From positions 372,001-436,000 of the forward strand of contig CAKJVC010000191.1 in assembly GCA_918026815.1 (NCBI GenBank): 64,000 nucleotides of DNA, given 5' to 3'. The position numbers and the translations under genes are program-made. Below, in pieces: positions 21,375 through 32,566 of this stretch; positions within the stretch are counted from its first letter, which is position 1; each line of letters opens with the position of its first letter. The notes under the pieces are model-generated. The model was not told the DNA's origin. It did not search any database and saw nothing but the letters and a program-made list of their open reading frames with translations. Origin of the DNA: Chalara sp. BL73 (lineage: Eukaryota > Ascomycota > Leotiomycetes > Helotiales).

Positions 21375-23627
21375 CTAGAAGAACTTCTCTAACGGGACCT
21401 CTCTAAAACGTCCTCTGTCTGTGTGCCACCACCTCTCTTTCCCACTCGTTTTCCCACTCTTCCCCTGCGTACCCGTACTCAGATTCCAACTCCCTGTACA
21501 CCCGTCCCTTACATTTGTCTCCTCGCCGCTATCCAGCAAACCCCCAATCCCGTCCACCGTCACCACCGCCTCGTCCATGCCATCCACATCTGGCCTTAAC
21601 GAGTAGTATACTTTACTCTGGATGAGACCAATATAGCCACCTACGGTTTGACGATCAAGCATGCCGTCATTCTCATCCCAGACCGCAATCTGGAATTTTG
21701 GCTTGGATACGGCGGCCTCGAGACGCTGTTGCGCCATCCGTCGAGCCGTAAGGAGGGACATACCTCGTTCGCGCGTGTCAAGGTTATCAGAGTAGAAGGA
21801 GCGCCGGTCGTTGTTCATCGAGAAACTAGATCTTGTGGGGCTTTTAACGAATGAAGAGCTAACGCTGGATGAATAACTGTGGCCACCTTGAGAGGACCGT
21901 GATCGGCTCGAGGACGACATGTTGGGTAAGCTTTGGCTGGTAGGCATTCCATGGTAACCTGGAGGGCCAGGATTTCTGTATCGATCGCCAGAGAGCTCTA
22001 TTTTGTCACGCGGCTTACAGAGGGTTTGGAGAGAACCATCAAAGTCCGTCGGTGCACGCATGGTCCGTAAAGCAGGAAACCCGGAGTAGGAAATTGATTT
22101 TACCAAGATCTGGGTTGCTTTCTCATCGTCGGAGGGATTGGTAATCTCCCAATGGAGATACTGGAGGGTGTTTGATGCCAGGTATGGATGGAGAAATACT
22201 TCTTCGCCTGGCGGCAAACATAGGGATGGTGCCTGAGATATAGTTAGGTGGGTGAGACTGCGGAGATGCGACAGTACTCGGGCCAGCGTTGGCAACGATA
22301 CAAGTGGTATTGAGATCAGGGACAAACGCGTTAAGCTGGAGCTGGATGGCAAAGACGCAAATATTGAGAGCCCAGTTGCAGTAATTCCTGAAAGATTGTC
22401 TAAACGTAAAGACTTCAGGGGCGGAAGGTAGGTAAGTGTTGTATCATCAAAAGCCGGGGCTGGGAAAGCAGAAACATGTAAATTCTCCAGAACCGGAAGC
22501 CGTTTAAATATATCGCGGAATAGCAACGAGTCGACGGTCCCGCCTTGGTTACAATGTAAGAACAAGGTCTTCAGATTCGACCAATTTGAGTGATATCCCA
22601 GAAAGTCCACATACTGTTCTGGCATGAGATTGGCTGGAGCAAGAATGGAAGTAGGTTCTTGGGAGCCTCCAGAAAAGTTATACCGTCGTTGGCGCTGAAA
22701 CGGACTTGGATTTATGATCCAGACCGCTTCCTTTAGCTTGGTTCTTGTCGATAGAGCATGTGTAAAACGAGAAAATGAATGGTCATAGGCTGGATAAAAC
22801 CCAGGTAGTCTTTCTAAATTCGGACAAGCCATTATCACTGACGCAACAAGGTCCATATATTCCTGTACTTCCTCTTTACTTTTGGCAGTTTCCGGAACTG
22901 ACGGCACCTTTAGCGATTTGACTTGTTCTGCTAGATCTTGACGAGCTCTTAATGTTTTTCGTAAAAGTTTCAGCCTGGTCCCATGTTTCATTTTGAATTT
23001 CTTCTTCGTATGTATGGTCGAATCAAGGCCACTGAGTTGTATATCTGTGTATAGGGCAATTTTTGCAGCATTCCACCATTTCTTTGAAGACAACCCAATG
23101 TTTATCAAATCTCTCATACAACATGTTGCACAGCTGAGACTGCCAAACTCCAGGTGTGAGCTCCTTAGATGCTCCAGAATAAGCAACAATATTTCCTCGG
23201 GTAGCTTTTTGAAGCCTTCGCCTGGTGTTCTGGGTGTATATCTTGTCCAACGATTTGTAGTGGTAGGCCCCTTTCCCAGCCTCTGCGGCTTCAGTAATGG
23301 AAGCTGTATTTGCTGCCTCCCTTGTCCCCCAGCTCCATATCGATTATTCAGAGGGCTGGCAGGTCCGAATGGATCTGCGAAAGCTCGCCTGTCTGGCATC
23401 ATACCATTCGGTATCCCGTTCGGCGAAAATGCCGCGCGGGGCATGGCAAACGGATTTGCATTTGGATATGGCTGGAACTCTCTGCTCGTTCGGCTAGGTT
23501 CGAAGGAATAATCCGCAGACATACTGACGCTGAGAGGGCTCTTATTTTTGGACTCGAAGCCATGTCGGGCGGGCATTTGATGGGAGAGCTGCCGTTGGCT
23601 CATTCGTGGAGGCTCCATTTCCATCAT
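21375..23627 (-). CDS. F-box/leucine-rich-repeat protein
   Basis: A single-exon gene of 750 residues. The first 130 residues are Pro/Asn/Met-rich and probably disordered. An F-box follows at about 139-190 (FKKLPEEILLLILEHLR, then ...LSSKKWWNAAKIALYTDI). Residues about 260-530 carry irregular leucine-rich repeats (for example PPLKSLRLDNLSGIT and LTRLSLISIPLVSLPTLARVL). A Ser-rich linker (about 560-620) precedes a conserved C-terminal block with ARRMAQQRLEAAVSKPKFQI and a final FREVPLEKFF. F-box proteins recruit substrates to SCF ubiquitin ligases through Skp1; the LRRs would bind the substrate. The C-terminal region suggests a conserved housekeeping fungal F-box protein. Two adjacent ATGs open the frame; I used the first. 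Confidence 0.9.
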   Translation of the reverse strand: MMEMEPPRMSQRQLSHQMPARHGFESKNKSPLSVSMSADYSFEPSRTSREFQPYPNANPFAMPRAAFSPNGIPNGMMPDRRAFADPFGPASPLNNRYGAGGQGRQQIQLPLLKPQRLGKGPTTTNRWTRYTPRTPGEGFKKLPEEILLLILEHLRSSHLEFGSLSCATCCMRDLINIGLSSKKWWNAAKIALYTDIQLSGLDSTIHTKKKFKMKHGTRLKLLRKTLRARQDLAEQVKSLKVPSVPETAKSKEEVQEYMDLVASVIMACPNLERLPGFYPAYDHSFSRFTHALSTRTKLKEAVWIINPSPFQRQRRYNFSGGSQEPTSILAPANLMPEQYVDFLGYHSNWSNLKTLFLHCNQGGTVDSLLFRDIFKRLPVLENLHVSAFPAPAFDDTTLTYLPPLKSLRLDNLSGITATGLSIFASLPSSSSLTRLSLISIPLVSLPTLARVLSHLRSLTHLTISQAPSLCLPPGEEVFLHPYLASNTLQYLHWEITNPSDDEKATQILVKSISYSGFPALRTMRAPTDFDGSLQTLCKPRDKIELSGDRYRNPGPPGYHGMPTSQSLPNMSSSSRSRSSQGGHSYSSSVSSSFVKSPTRSSFSMNNDRRSFYSDNLDTRERGMSLLTARRMAQQRLEAAVSKPKFQIAVWDENDGMLDRQTVGGYIGLIQSKVYYSLRPDVDGMDEAVVTVDGIGGLLDSGEETNVRDGCTGSWNLSTGTQGKSGKTSGKERWWHTDRGRFREVPLEKFF

Positions 23628-26396
23628 CGAGGAAGCCAGTAATTGTTAAAGTCGTAGGAACTGCTTCCAAGTGCAGGATCTCCAATCGTATATGTTGGTC
23701 AAGGACGTAGCAAAACTGCGCGTGGTTGTGGAATGAAACCGCTTGTGACCGTGTCGTGGGACGTTCGACCGCAACCCCACCATGAGACAATAAATGCAAG
23801 CTGTTCGGCTCCAGGGCGTGACTCTTTGATCAGAGAGAAAGTAGAATATCGTAGGCGACAGCTGAGAGAAAGGCGGGAGAAAGGCGGCATATAGTGCTGA
23901 TGGCCATTGCGTCAGTCTGGCCCATCCCTATCTCAAAAACATTCGTAAAGCATTTCCAAACAAAGAGTCGCATAGACCCTGATCATTGATCAGCGACACG
24001 ATCCCGAATCCGTGGCTTGGGAGGCTTTTAAGCTAGGACAGGGGCAGGCTTGGGGCCTTAGCCGCTGGAAAAACGTGTGCTTAGGAAATTATCTCAGGGC
24101 CGCTAACACTGTAAATAGCTTGGTTGCGGGTGCAAGCCGCGATGAACCAGGGGGCCAGGGGCATCTCTGTGACAAAGGATGAGAGGGTTATCAACCCTTA
24201 ACAACAACACAAAAAGATACTAGCAGGAATGCAGTGACCAACATACCAAGGGTATTGTCGCTTTATAAAGTTGATATATTGCCCTTACTGCCCGGCAACA
24301 GAGCCTCCAACCTCATCACAGGGGCTCATCTGCATCAATATATATCTGCCATGGCCTCCTTCATTCTTCAGGCACCATCATTCTTAGATGGTAAGATCTT
24401 TTTTGGCACAATGCGATGCATCTAGGCACCGGCGTCTTGTATAGCTCCCATACCCTTACCTGTCTGCTCGTGTCAGCCTAGTCTCCCGTGTCTGAACTCT
24501 GGAAACAACAAGGGCAGTGAAGTTTCACATTATATTTTTAACTGCCCCCACCCAAAATGTTTTGATGTAATCATTGAGGCAGTATGTTAGGAATCACCAA
24601 GTTGCAGAGGGATATAGGCTATTAGTCAGTGAATATTTGACTGCCCAAGAAGGCTATCTTTAGGGGGGTCTGAGCGTGGTTAGGACTTTGAGCTTAAGGG
24701 TGTGGCTTTTTTTAGTGCCTCTGGCATCCAATCATTGAAACCTGGAGAGGATGCATTTGTTGAAATCCTTACGCAACGCACAAATGCTTGCCAATTTTGA
24801 ATCTTACATATATCAAGCTGCTACTATGGCATTGCTTTCCTTTTGCCTCTGCGTTATTGGTCAAATAACAAGCTGCTCTTTACTCTGATACCTGTATTAA
24901 GGAAATGGATTTCTAAAGCAGCCATGGCCTTGCTAGAGAAATTTCTCTCTTGCAACCCAGGAGTCATTTTTTTGAGATCTGATCCATGTCAGAACCATAT
25001 ATAAAATTTGGCACTTTCAACATCCAACTACACACATTTATCGACGGAGCATATTTGACTGTATTCAGCGGCGGAGTATTGAGGCGTAGTATGACAATCT
25101 GGCATTCAAGTGAGTCTAAATAAATGATTGGTTCTCATCATGGGTTTGCATATATATGTCTACAAGTGGACAAGAATATCAAGCGCGTGCCAGCAATCAC
25201 TGCGTTGTTTTTTTACGTGGATTCTGATATCAACCAGTTTATTTCAGTTAGTTTTCAGGCGTTTCTCGCCACCAAATAAGCACCCAGCAATCACGAATGC
25301 GTTCCTGGCCTTACTTTATCCTAAGGGCAACAATAATTTATGTGAAGAAATGCCGTCTGCTGGTGAGGACGCCGGTGTTCACACAAACAATGCTAAAAGA
25401 ACAAAAGGATGAGAATTTACATGTGAAAATGGACCTTTCTCCAAGCTCTTAGTAAGGTTTTGTGTATGCTCTTCTAAAACTAACAAGGAAAATAATGCAT
25501 GCACCGACTAATGTTCACACTAACATAAAACCTTAAACAATTTTTCTACGCAACTTCCTATTTGTTTATAATCGAATATTACGATCTTTATATGATTTCA
25601 TTTAAGCATTTCAAACGGAAACGGAGGTGGTTTCTGTGCGGCTTTTGTGCAGGCCAGAAGTTGAAACACATTACCGCCTTAATTTTGTCAGATTCTTGTA
25701 GAGTAACAATAGTTAACATTACCTGACACTGAACCACCGCTGTTGCTTAGTGAGTGACCATGCGGCATATAATTTCTTTCTCGGAAACCACACATACGCA
25801 GTCCAGCTTTAAGCTCGAAAATACATCTTTGATGGGTTGTTCTTAAATCACGTTTACGCCTAGAATTTTCCAACCATCTGTACAGCTATCCCTCGCATCC
25901 AAGACATTCAGCTCTTGGACTTTTCACAACCTACTGAATTCTTTAATGGGACCTAAAATACACGTTTGAGAACAGCTATGCCCCTCAAAAACAACAAGAC
26001 TGCTCTTTGAACTGTTGCGCTCAATGGATTACTGCAAACACTTCGCCGCAGTAGACTTCGATAAATTATGGGAAGGTCGCTTCCAGATCGATTCTAATAG
26101 CCACGGCTCTTTTTCTACTTCTGTGAAGGCAAAAAATGTTAGAAAGTTGGAAGGACCATCAGAATTCTAACTTCCACCAGACCTGAGGGATAATTGGAGA
26201 AGAGATGACGCTGGGACCAGAGTTCCCAAGGTTGTGGGACTGGGTAAACAGCAGGGAGTGTTGAATTGAGAGACGCTGCATCATGGCGAGCGATGTAGAC
26301 GTTTGTAGAAGATGAACTGTATGGAAAGGTGCGATCCCTCTGAAAGAGCCTGCGTAAGAATTTCCAAGTCAATGATAGCCCAATTGGAGAGTACGT
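23628..26396. other. Gene-free stretch
   Basis: The first few hundred bases are the upstream region of the minus-strand F-box gene. The rest has only short frames without protein character (for example 25128-25412). No repeat family, RNA gene or motif could be supported. Confidence 0.5.
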
Positions 26397-27010
26397 TCAA
26401 AGCAATTCTTGGTTTTTTTTTTGCGCATGCTTCAATCTCGAGAACGACACGAGACGATATTCATCCAGTAATTCAGAAACATTGACGATGTTCCTTGCAA
26501 TATGAATACTTCTAATCCCTTGATTAATCTATATTGTCCGAAAATATTAGAAGGTAGAGGTAGACGTTTCGTAATTTGACCAATCTCGCAAAGCTCTTGC
26601 TCCGACGTAATGCATATCCTAGCAAAAGTTTTCTACCCGACCAAAGTTGATTCTCTACAAAGGCCAAGAGGCAAACACTCATATTTTTAGGTTCACCAGC
26701 TCTCTCATTTTCACGAAGGAGATTCAATTGCGTAATTTCTGCAGCCATTGCTTCTGTTCTATCGGAAACAGTCACCGTTACACGACCACATTCGCTGATT
26801 GTCCAGACCAGCGGCTCAAAAGCCAGCCCCATGCTGAAACAAGCATTTTACAACCCCAATCCAATGATTTTAAATTCTCCATGTCTCATTCCTGAGCCTC
26901 AAATCTGCCTAGAAAGAGCACCACTCAGCGTCAAAATGCCAAGGCAGGGGAATACGTCCCGTCTCGGTTATTCTCGGTCTGTTATTGGACGCCCCTTTTT
27001 CGATTCGCAT
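26397..27010 (-). pseudogene. Frame-broken gene remnant of unknown family
   Basis: On the minus strand, a possible first exon from ATG at 27010 to 26925 splices through a 91-bp intron (26834..26924) to a frame beginning MGLAFEPLVWTISECGRV and running through AAEITQLNLLRENERAG. Around 26600 coding character moves to another frame, which then reads ICITSEQELCEIGQITKR, ARNIVNVSELLDEYRLV and FSRLKHAQKKNQELL before a stop at 26397-26399. I could not find an intron joining the two frames, so it is probably decayed. No family recognised. Confidence 0.35.
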
Positions 27011-27196
27011 GATTTCTGATAACGAAAAGGAAAGCGTCGCCAAATTGGGAGGGTTGATGAGGTTCAGCTGCGGCTGGTGATGTATTGAGGAGGTGCCTGG
27101 TCTTTTATGTTAGGCACAACTACGTTTCACCGAGTATGGCTGATAATTGATATGTGGGAGTATGGGTGTTTGTTGTGGTGAACCTGGGGGAGGAAT

Positions 27197-27205
27197 TTTT
27201 TGGGA
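27197..27205 (+). promoter_or_regulatory. TATA-like box of the small secreted protein gene
   Basis: A GATATAAATA sequence lies about 125 bp before the ATG at 27329, at a spacing normal for a TATA element with a short leader. Confidence 0.5.
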
Positions 27206-27328
27206 TATAAATACTGCGATATCTACGTAAAGAAAGGAAAACAGACATTTCGTGCGCATAAGAAGATTTGGAAGATCAACAACAAACTGCCAACTCCTAG
27301 AAAGAAGAACTATCATAAAACTTCTAAG

Positions 27329-27718
27329 ATGAAGTCCTTCACCCTCATTCCCATGCTGCTTGCCAGCATCGTTGGCGCAGACCTACTCCTGATCACACCT
27401 CGCGAGAGCCTCTCCCTCTTAATCAGGGACACAACATGCCCGGTTGCAAGCTGCGCATCTGACAATGGCGACACTATCTGCATAGCAGCGGACGAATATT
27501 GCTGTCAACTCGCCGTTGGTACCAATCCGTACAGCTGTCCGCCAACCCATCCATTCTGCTGTCCCGCCGACACCACGACTGGGAATCTGCTTTGTGGCAC
27601 AGATACTGCATGCTCAGGCCCTATCCAGAATCTGCCGAAGGGTAACGGGCGAGGCGGTATGGGTGGGAAGGAGGGGATGATGGCAGCTGTTGTGGCTATT
27701 GCTGCTGCTATATTGTAG
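27329..27718 (+). CDS. Small secreted cysteine-rich protein, probable GPI anchor
   Basis: A single-exon protein of 129 residues. The open frame extends further upstream, but the ATG at 27329 is chosen because it begins a classic signal peptide (MKSFTLIPMLLASIVGA). The mature part has ten cysteines, including two CC pairs, in the order CPVASC, TIC, EYCCQ, SCPP, FCCPA, LLCG, ACSG. The C-terminus is a Gly/Asn-rich stretch followed by a hydrophobic tail (MMAAVVAIAAAIL), the layout of a GPI-anchor signal. Such proteins are found on the wall or plasma membrane of filamentous fungi, and small Cys-rich secreted proteins include candidate effectors; no function can be read from the sequence. A TATA-like element lies at 27197. 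Confidence 0.8.
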   Translation: MKSFTLIPMLLASIVGADLLLITPRESLSLLIRDTTCPVASCASDNGDTICIAADEYCCQLAVGTNPYSCPPTHPFCCPADTTTGNLLCGTDTACSGPIQNLPKGNGRGGMGGKEGMMAAVVAIAAAIL

Positions 27719-29959
27719 GAGAAAGAAGTGAGAAGCGCGAATGAAGTCATGGGGTGTGGTTTTGTAGAACACTTACTTGGGGCATTAGCAGGAGCTCTGG
27801 GACACGAGATGGCGAATATTGGAGATAATGACATGGTAATGACGGAGTTAGATAAGGACGATTTATAATCAACGAAATATAAAACAAACACACTATAGCT
27901 CTCATTCTCGGAATACTTCTTCGCGTGAAGCCTCAGTCGGTCAATATGAGACTTTTCCTTTCTTTTTTCTTATTTGTTTCTTTCGAAAAGTTGACTGCAA
28001 CCGTGGGTCATTTGGATGAACCTTCATGCTTATTCCGCCCTTGGCCTGCCAACCACCCTGCTGAATCATCCCAACATAGTGAAGCTTTGCCCAAATTACT
28101 GTGCCGATTTTGGCACACCCACATGCTAAATTCATTTGCGTTCTCCATCCGTTCGTCTAAAGGCATGTTGAGAATTATTAAATATCACGCTCACGAAAAG
28201 GGAACCAAAATAGAGTTAGAGTTTATTGGGCAAGATGTTCTGTCCTCGCCGCAGAAGCATGATAGATAACCGTAGAAGGTGTAGATGCCATAGTCGTGGT
28301 GCTGGGGCCCGAAAGAGATGATAGAATTGCATATTTATTAAGTGGGATGTATAGCAATATAATCGCGGAGGCAGAAGCCGCGCTCCATCCGTGATTCATT
28401 AGTGAAAGAGAAAGAGTCTCTGTTCAGAATCCAACGGGAGGACTACTCGTGAAGAGATATCCATACTTCTCAACCCACCCAAGTAGAGGATGAAGATAGA
28501 TACGCTATCTGACTAAAGTTCAATGGAAAAACTCAGTGACAATAAACATTTACTTATCTTGAGCTCAATCATCTATTGAGAGTAGTTGAGAGGAATGCAC
28601 CAATTTTTGAAGTCAACCAATGTCCTGATGTACCGTCTTCTACAGGTTGCATCGGGTGTCTTTATTCCTTGATAGGTTTCCCCTGTTGTAGCGCTTCCCA
28701 TTTCCGCATTGCCAACTTTTCAAAGGCGGTGTTTCTAGCGGAAAGTCTTGTGGTTCAATTGAGCCTGGATACCACGTTATCAATATCCTTACTCCAGGCC
28801 ACGCTTCAGCCCTGGTTGCCTACGATTCCATCAAATGCATTCCATTTTCTCAATCTTATCAGAGGATCTATATATAGTGTCAGCCAAGCCACAATTATTA
28901 TCACTCATCTACTTTAGTTATGCTTCTGACAATAGGCACACCTCAGATTAATCTTACAGCTAGCTGAGAAACAAGGCTCAGTGTCCTGCTCTCAAATTTG
29001 CACTATTGCAGAGTTAGAGAAATTACTACAGGAGGACGGAGACTACGGCCTAGTAGCATATTTCCCCGACGTTTTGACTTGAGATCTCTCCGCCAGAGGG
29101 CATATTATCTCATTCCCCACTACTCACACTTGCAACGCATTTAAGCGTCGTTTGTTTAGTAGGTCATTCTATCAATTTCTTCTTGCCTCTAGATATGCCT
29201 ATTTGCTAGGTGCGTTAAATTCCTGTGCATAACCAATGGTTACAGCTGTTTACTCGCGGTTGCTGAAGTTTTCTTTCCCACAAGTTCGCTACCAGCACGA
29301 TTGCTGCTGATCTTCCATTCTAAGGGCATGTGAGTGCAAAAAAGCTCTAACAGTGTGCCCATCAGAGTTATCCCAGCTAAGTATTAGAGTGTATAGTCAC
29401 TCAACTCGAGTTATTGGCAGTTCTGATAAGCGGAATATGTATATGTTTAATAATCTCCTCATTTCTCCGCATGACAATTATATGTTTTAGTATACTGCGG
29501 TATCATGAGATGGTTTTTCATTCTTATATACCACATATAGCTAGTAAGCTTGTTGCTCTTAGTCAGGCGCTAATCACCTCGGTCCCCGCCTTTGGCTCAG
29601 TCAACCCGCACCCCCTACAGGCCATCCTGAGCAAGATTTGTCGTATCGTCATATACTTCCACTGCTCCTTTTGTGCCGATAAGACATGATCTGAACTGTG
29701 CTCTCCATACTATTTTAATGAAGCTGTAACATCAATACTTAAGGAGCCTAAACGAGTTTCTCGTGCCGCCAGAGTGGACACCTTTTTACCCTATGCCCAG
29801 TCCTAAGCATCCTCTATTAATAATTTATTTTTAGTAAAAGTTCCCCATCAACAGCTTGATTGGACAGCCACGGGTAAGTTCTTTGGACAAGAGGCAACGC
29901 AAGCAATTAAAAGCAGAATCATGCAAGGAGAAACACTTTTGAGGTTCCTCGCTTAATAA

Positions 29960-29980
29960 GATGGCTCATGACGAGCCATC
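29960..29980. repeat. Perfect 8-bp inverted repeat
   Basis: GATGGCTC and GAGCCATC flank a five-base loop (ATGAC), giving a perfect 8-bp stem. Confidence 0.6.
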
Positions 29981-30044
29981 ACATGGTTTTCTAACCTGTA
30001 CCAACAATCCCTTAGTACTAAACTTTTTCGCTAAGCCCGTTTGG

Positions 30045-30072
30045 AACCAACAGACCTTAAGATCTGTTGGTT
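30045..30072. repeat. 28-bp near-perfect palindrome
   Basis: Thirteen of fourteen base pairs match around the centre TTAA; arms begin AACCAACAGA and end TCTGTTGGTT. The only mismatch is at 30055/30062. Confidence 0.75.
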
Positions 30073-30751
30073 AACGAAGGAATAGGATGCCATACCTTAG
30101 AAACTTGCATCAGCCACTTCCAAACCACCGGTGGGAGAGGTTGTGCGTAGTGGCGCAGACTTTACAAATGCACAGCGGTTAATTGTACCAACAACCAACA
30201 CTACGCAGAGCAGCTTGCTAGACTCTCTCTCTAGTTCTACTTACCTTGAAAGGGTAGTAGAATTAGTGCCAAGTTCCTTTCAGTGGAGACAAGAAGCCGC
30301 AGTTTTTTTTTGTTTTTTCCCCGAGAGTCCCCTGTGAAAAAGAAGCGACCTTTTGTGTCCACCACAAGCTTGCCTGCTGTTTCTGGCTGTTCCCCTACTA
30401 GTGTTAGCACAGCAAATAACCACTGTATCTTCCTAAGGAACGCAGCATTTGATAAACGCCCCTTCCTTTGCGCTCTTAGAGACACAAATAAGCCACAAGT
30501 CTAAATGCGAAGTAGATAGGAGGCTTGGGAAGAGGTGGTGCCTTCTAGTGATTTTGTATTTGTATCGCAGCTTGCAAAAGGCATGACGGGTTCTTTGTAT
30601 GAATCATTCACCCATACCACAATACTGAAATCCTCTAAGGTCCACACACAAACTCCTCACCTTTTCTATTTTTCTTTTATTTCTCAGGTGGTTCAATTTT
30701 TAGTTTCTTCTTATTTAAGCCTCTTTCTTGTCAAGGTACATTGATTCCAAG

Positions 30752-32566
30752 ATGCGGGTGCAGTTGCTCAATCTCTTTGTGGCAACTCTCTTTGGCGCTA
30801 CAAACGTCATAGGCATAGCCTTACCAATAAATCAGCCTTGTAAGCACATTTACACCTTTAAAACTCATGCCGGAATATTAACTAGTTGCAGCTTCTGGCA
30901 CTCAGGCCGGAAGAGCCGGACTCTCAAGTCGAACGCTATCAAGTAGCTCAAGTAGACCAACTTCCACAAGCAAATCAGGCTTAGACAGGTCCAACAGCGC
31001 CCACGACAAACTACTGCACAGTAGCAAACCATTTATACCTAAAAAACTTCCTGTAGCATATCGGCCATTCTACGAACAGCTTCAAGATATCAAGACTAAA
31101 AAGATGCTGACACCAAAAAATGTACCACATGTAGTGGTTATCACTGACTTAGCAGTAGATGTAAGTGTTCCTTGTATCACTTGGATTGTCTTTCAAAGGA
31201 CTTTTTCCCGCTGTTAGCGCATGCCCTTTGAACTAAAATCCCAGTTTTACTTGTTAAAAAGACCATTCTGACCAACCTCGGTGCGTACAGTACGATGATG
31301 TAGCTGCGCTTCTGGTATATCTTGAACTTCACCGTCTTGGTTTCATCATTTTAGAAGCGGTGATCGCCAACTTCAACGATCAAACCAAACGTGCCCGGTT
31401 AGCACGTGGCATACTAGATGTTTATGCCTATAATGATATACCCGTCGGTCGTGGTATGAACGGCATTAACAATACAGCCGTGAACTACAAGAAAAAGGCT
31501 CATGAGTTTTCCGGTACGGGCAGTTTTATGTCACCTGACAATCACGGCATAATGGATGGACAAGCGTTATTGCTCAAAGTTTGTAATGACGCAAATATTA
31601 GAGCACCTAAAGAGAAGACTGTAACTTTGCTGCTACTTTCAAGCTTGATGGACGCTGGCAATTTTGTTAACAACTCAACCAATGGTCAACGTTTGGCTCG
31701 TGTCCTTAGCAAAGTCGTACTCCAAGGCAACTACTTTGTGACTGGACAACAAAAAGAACAGAATCTGGTTCCTGACCTAGAAGCAAACAACAATAACTTT
31801 GACCCTTGGTCCAGTAAAGAATTTCACAGTTTTATGTACAAATATCAGGTAGGTGATCCTGGGGCAACTTCTTTTCTTCCGAATTTCCAAGTGCGATCCT
31901 TTTTACGAGAACTTATGCTCACTCTCAACTTTTTACTAGATTAATTCAACTGTATATACAAAGATTGCCGCCACCTCAACTCCTATAGAGCCAAACTTTT
32001 TCAAAACTCTTCAGAACACAAAAGTTGTCCTCGCTGACTATTTGAGCGGCGTCCAACTGGTACAAGACAAAGCATTCTGGGAAATGTCTAATGAACTAAA
32101 CCCCAAAGATCGGTTTCAGCCACACATGAACAGTACCTGGTTTCTTGACGTAAGGACGACTTTTTATGATAAGTGGCAACAGGAAGCTATGCTTGCTCGG
32201 AAAAAAGGGAAGACACCTCCCTCTCGCTTCCCGTCCCAGGCTCCCACTAAAGCTGAATGGGAAAAGCTTGTGCCAATGATCAAAGTGGTAGTATATGATG
32301 CTCTTGCTGCTCTTGGAACAATTGGAGATGACATCATGCTCCAGCTCAAAATAAATAAGGAGCCGGAGGTGAGGAGAGATGCCTGGAATCCAAAGCACAA
32401 GATAATTGGCATTACGCCCAGAGAGAACCATGGGCATGGAGATGCAGAGGAGAACTTTGATAAACAGAAGATGGCAAATGCTATTATGGCTTTAATGTAC
32501 GGATCCCTAATGAACATTCCTCCGGAAAACAAAGGGGGGATATACCCTGCAACTTCTGGCAGATAG
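30752..32566 (+). CDS. Secreted nucleoside hydrolase-like protein, four exons
   Basis: CDS join(30752..30839, 30892..31160, 31291..31848, 31940..32566), 513 residues; all three introns (52, 130, 91 bp) fit the frame. The start gives a signal peptide (MRVQLLNLFVATLFGA...). Residues about 30-70 are Ser/Thr-rich. VVVITDLAVDYDDVAALLVY (110-129) carries the Asp cluster by which inosine/uridine-preferring nucleoside hydrolases bind Ca2+ and ribose; the third intron-exon junction falls inside this motif. ANF, then RARLARGILDV (153-163) and DIPVGRG follow, as in fungal members. Family enzymes cleave the N-glycosidic bond of nucleosides. The C-terminal half is less typical. Secretion suggests action outside the cell, for nucleoside salvage or on host nucleosides; that is inference. 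Confidence 0.85.

Larger units (their letters stand above)
27719..30751. other. Gene-free stretch with two inverted repeats
   Basis: No intact gene. A minus-strand segment near 28690-28760 reads like coding sequence (FEKLAMRKWEALQQGKPIKE) but is short and bounded by stops. Two hairpin-forming sequences lie at 29960-29980 and 30045-30072. The last 100 bp are the pyrimidine-rich leader of the next gene. Confidence 0.5.
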
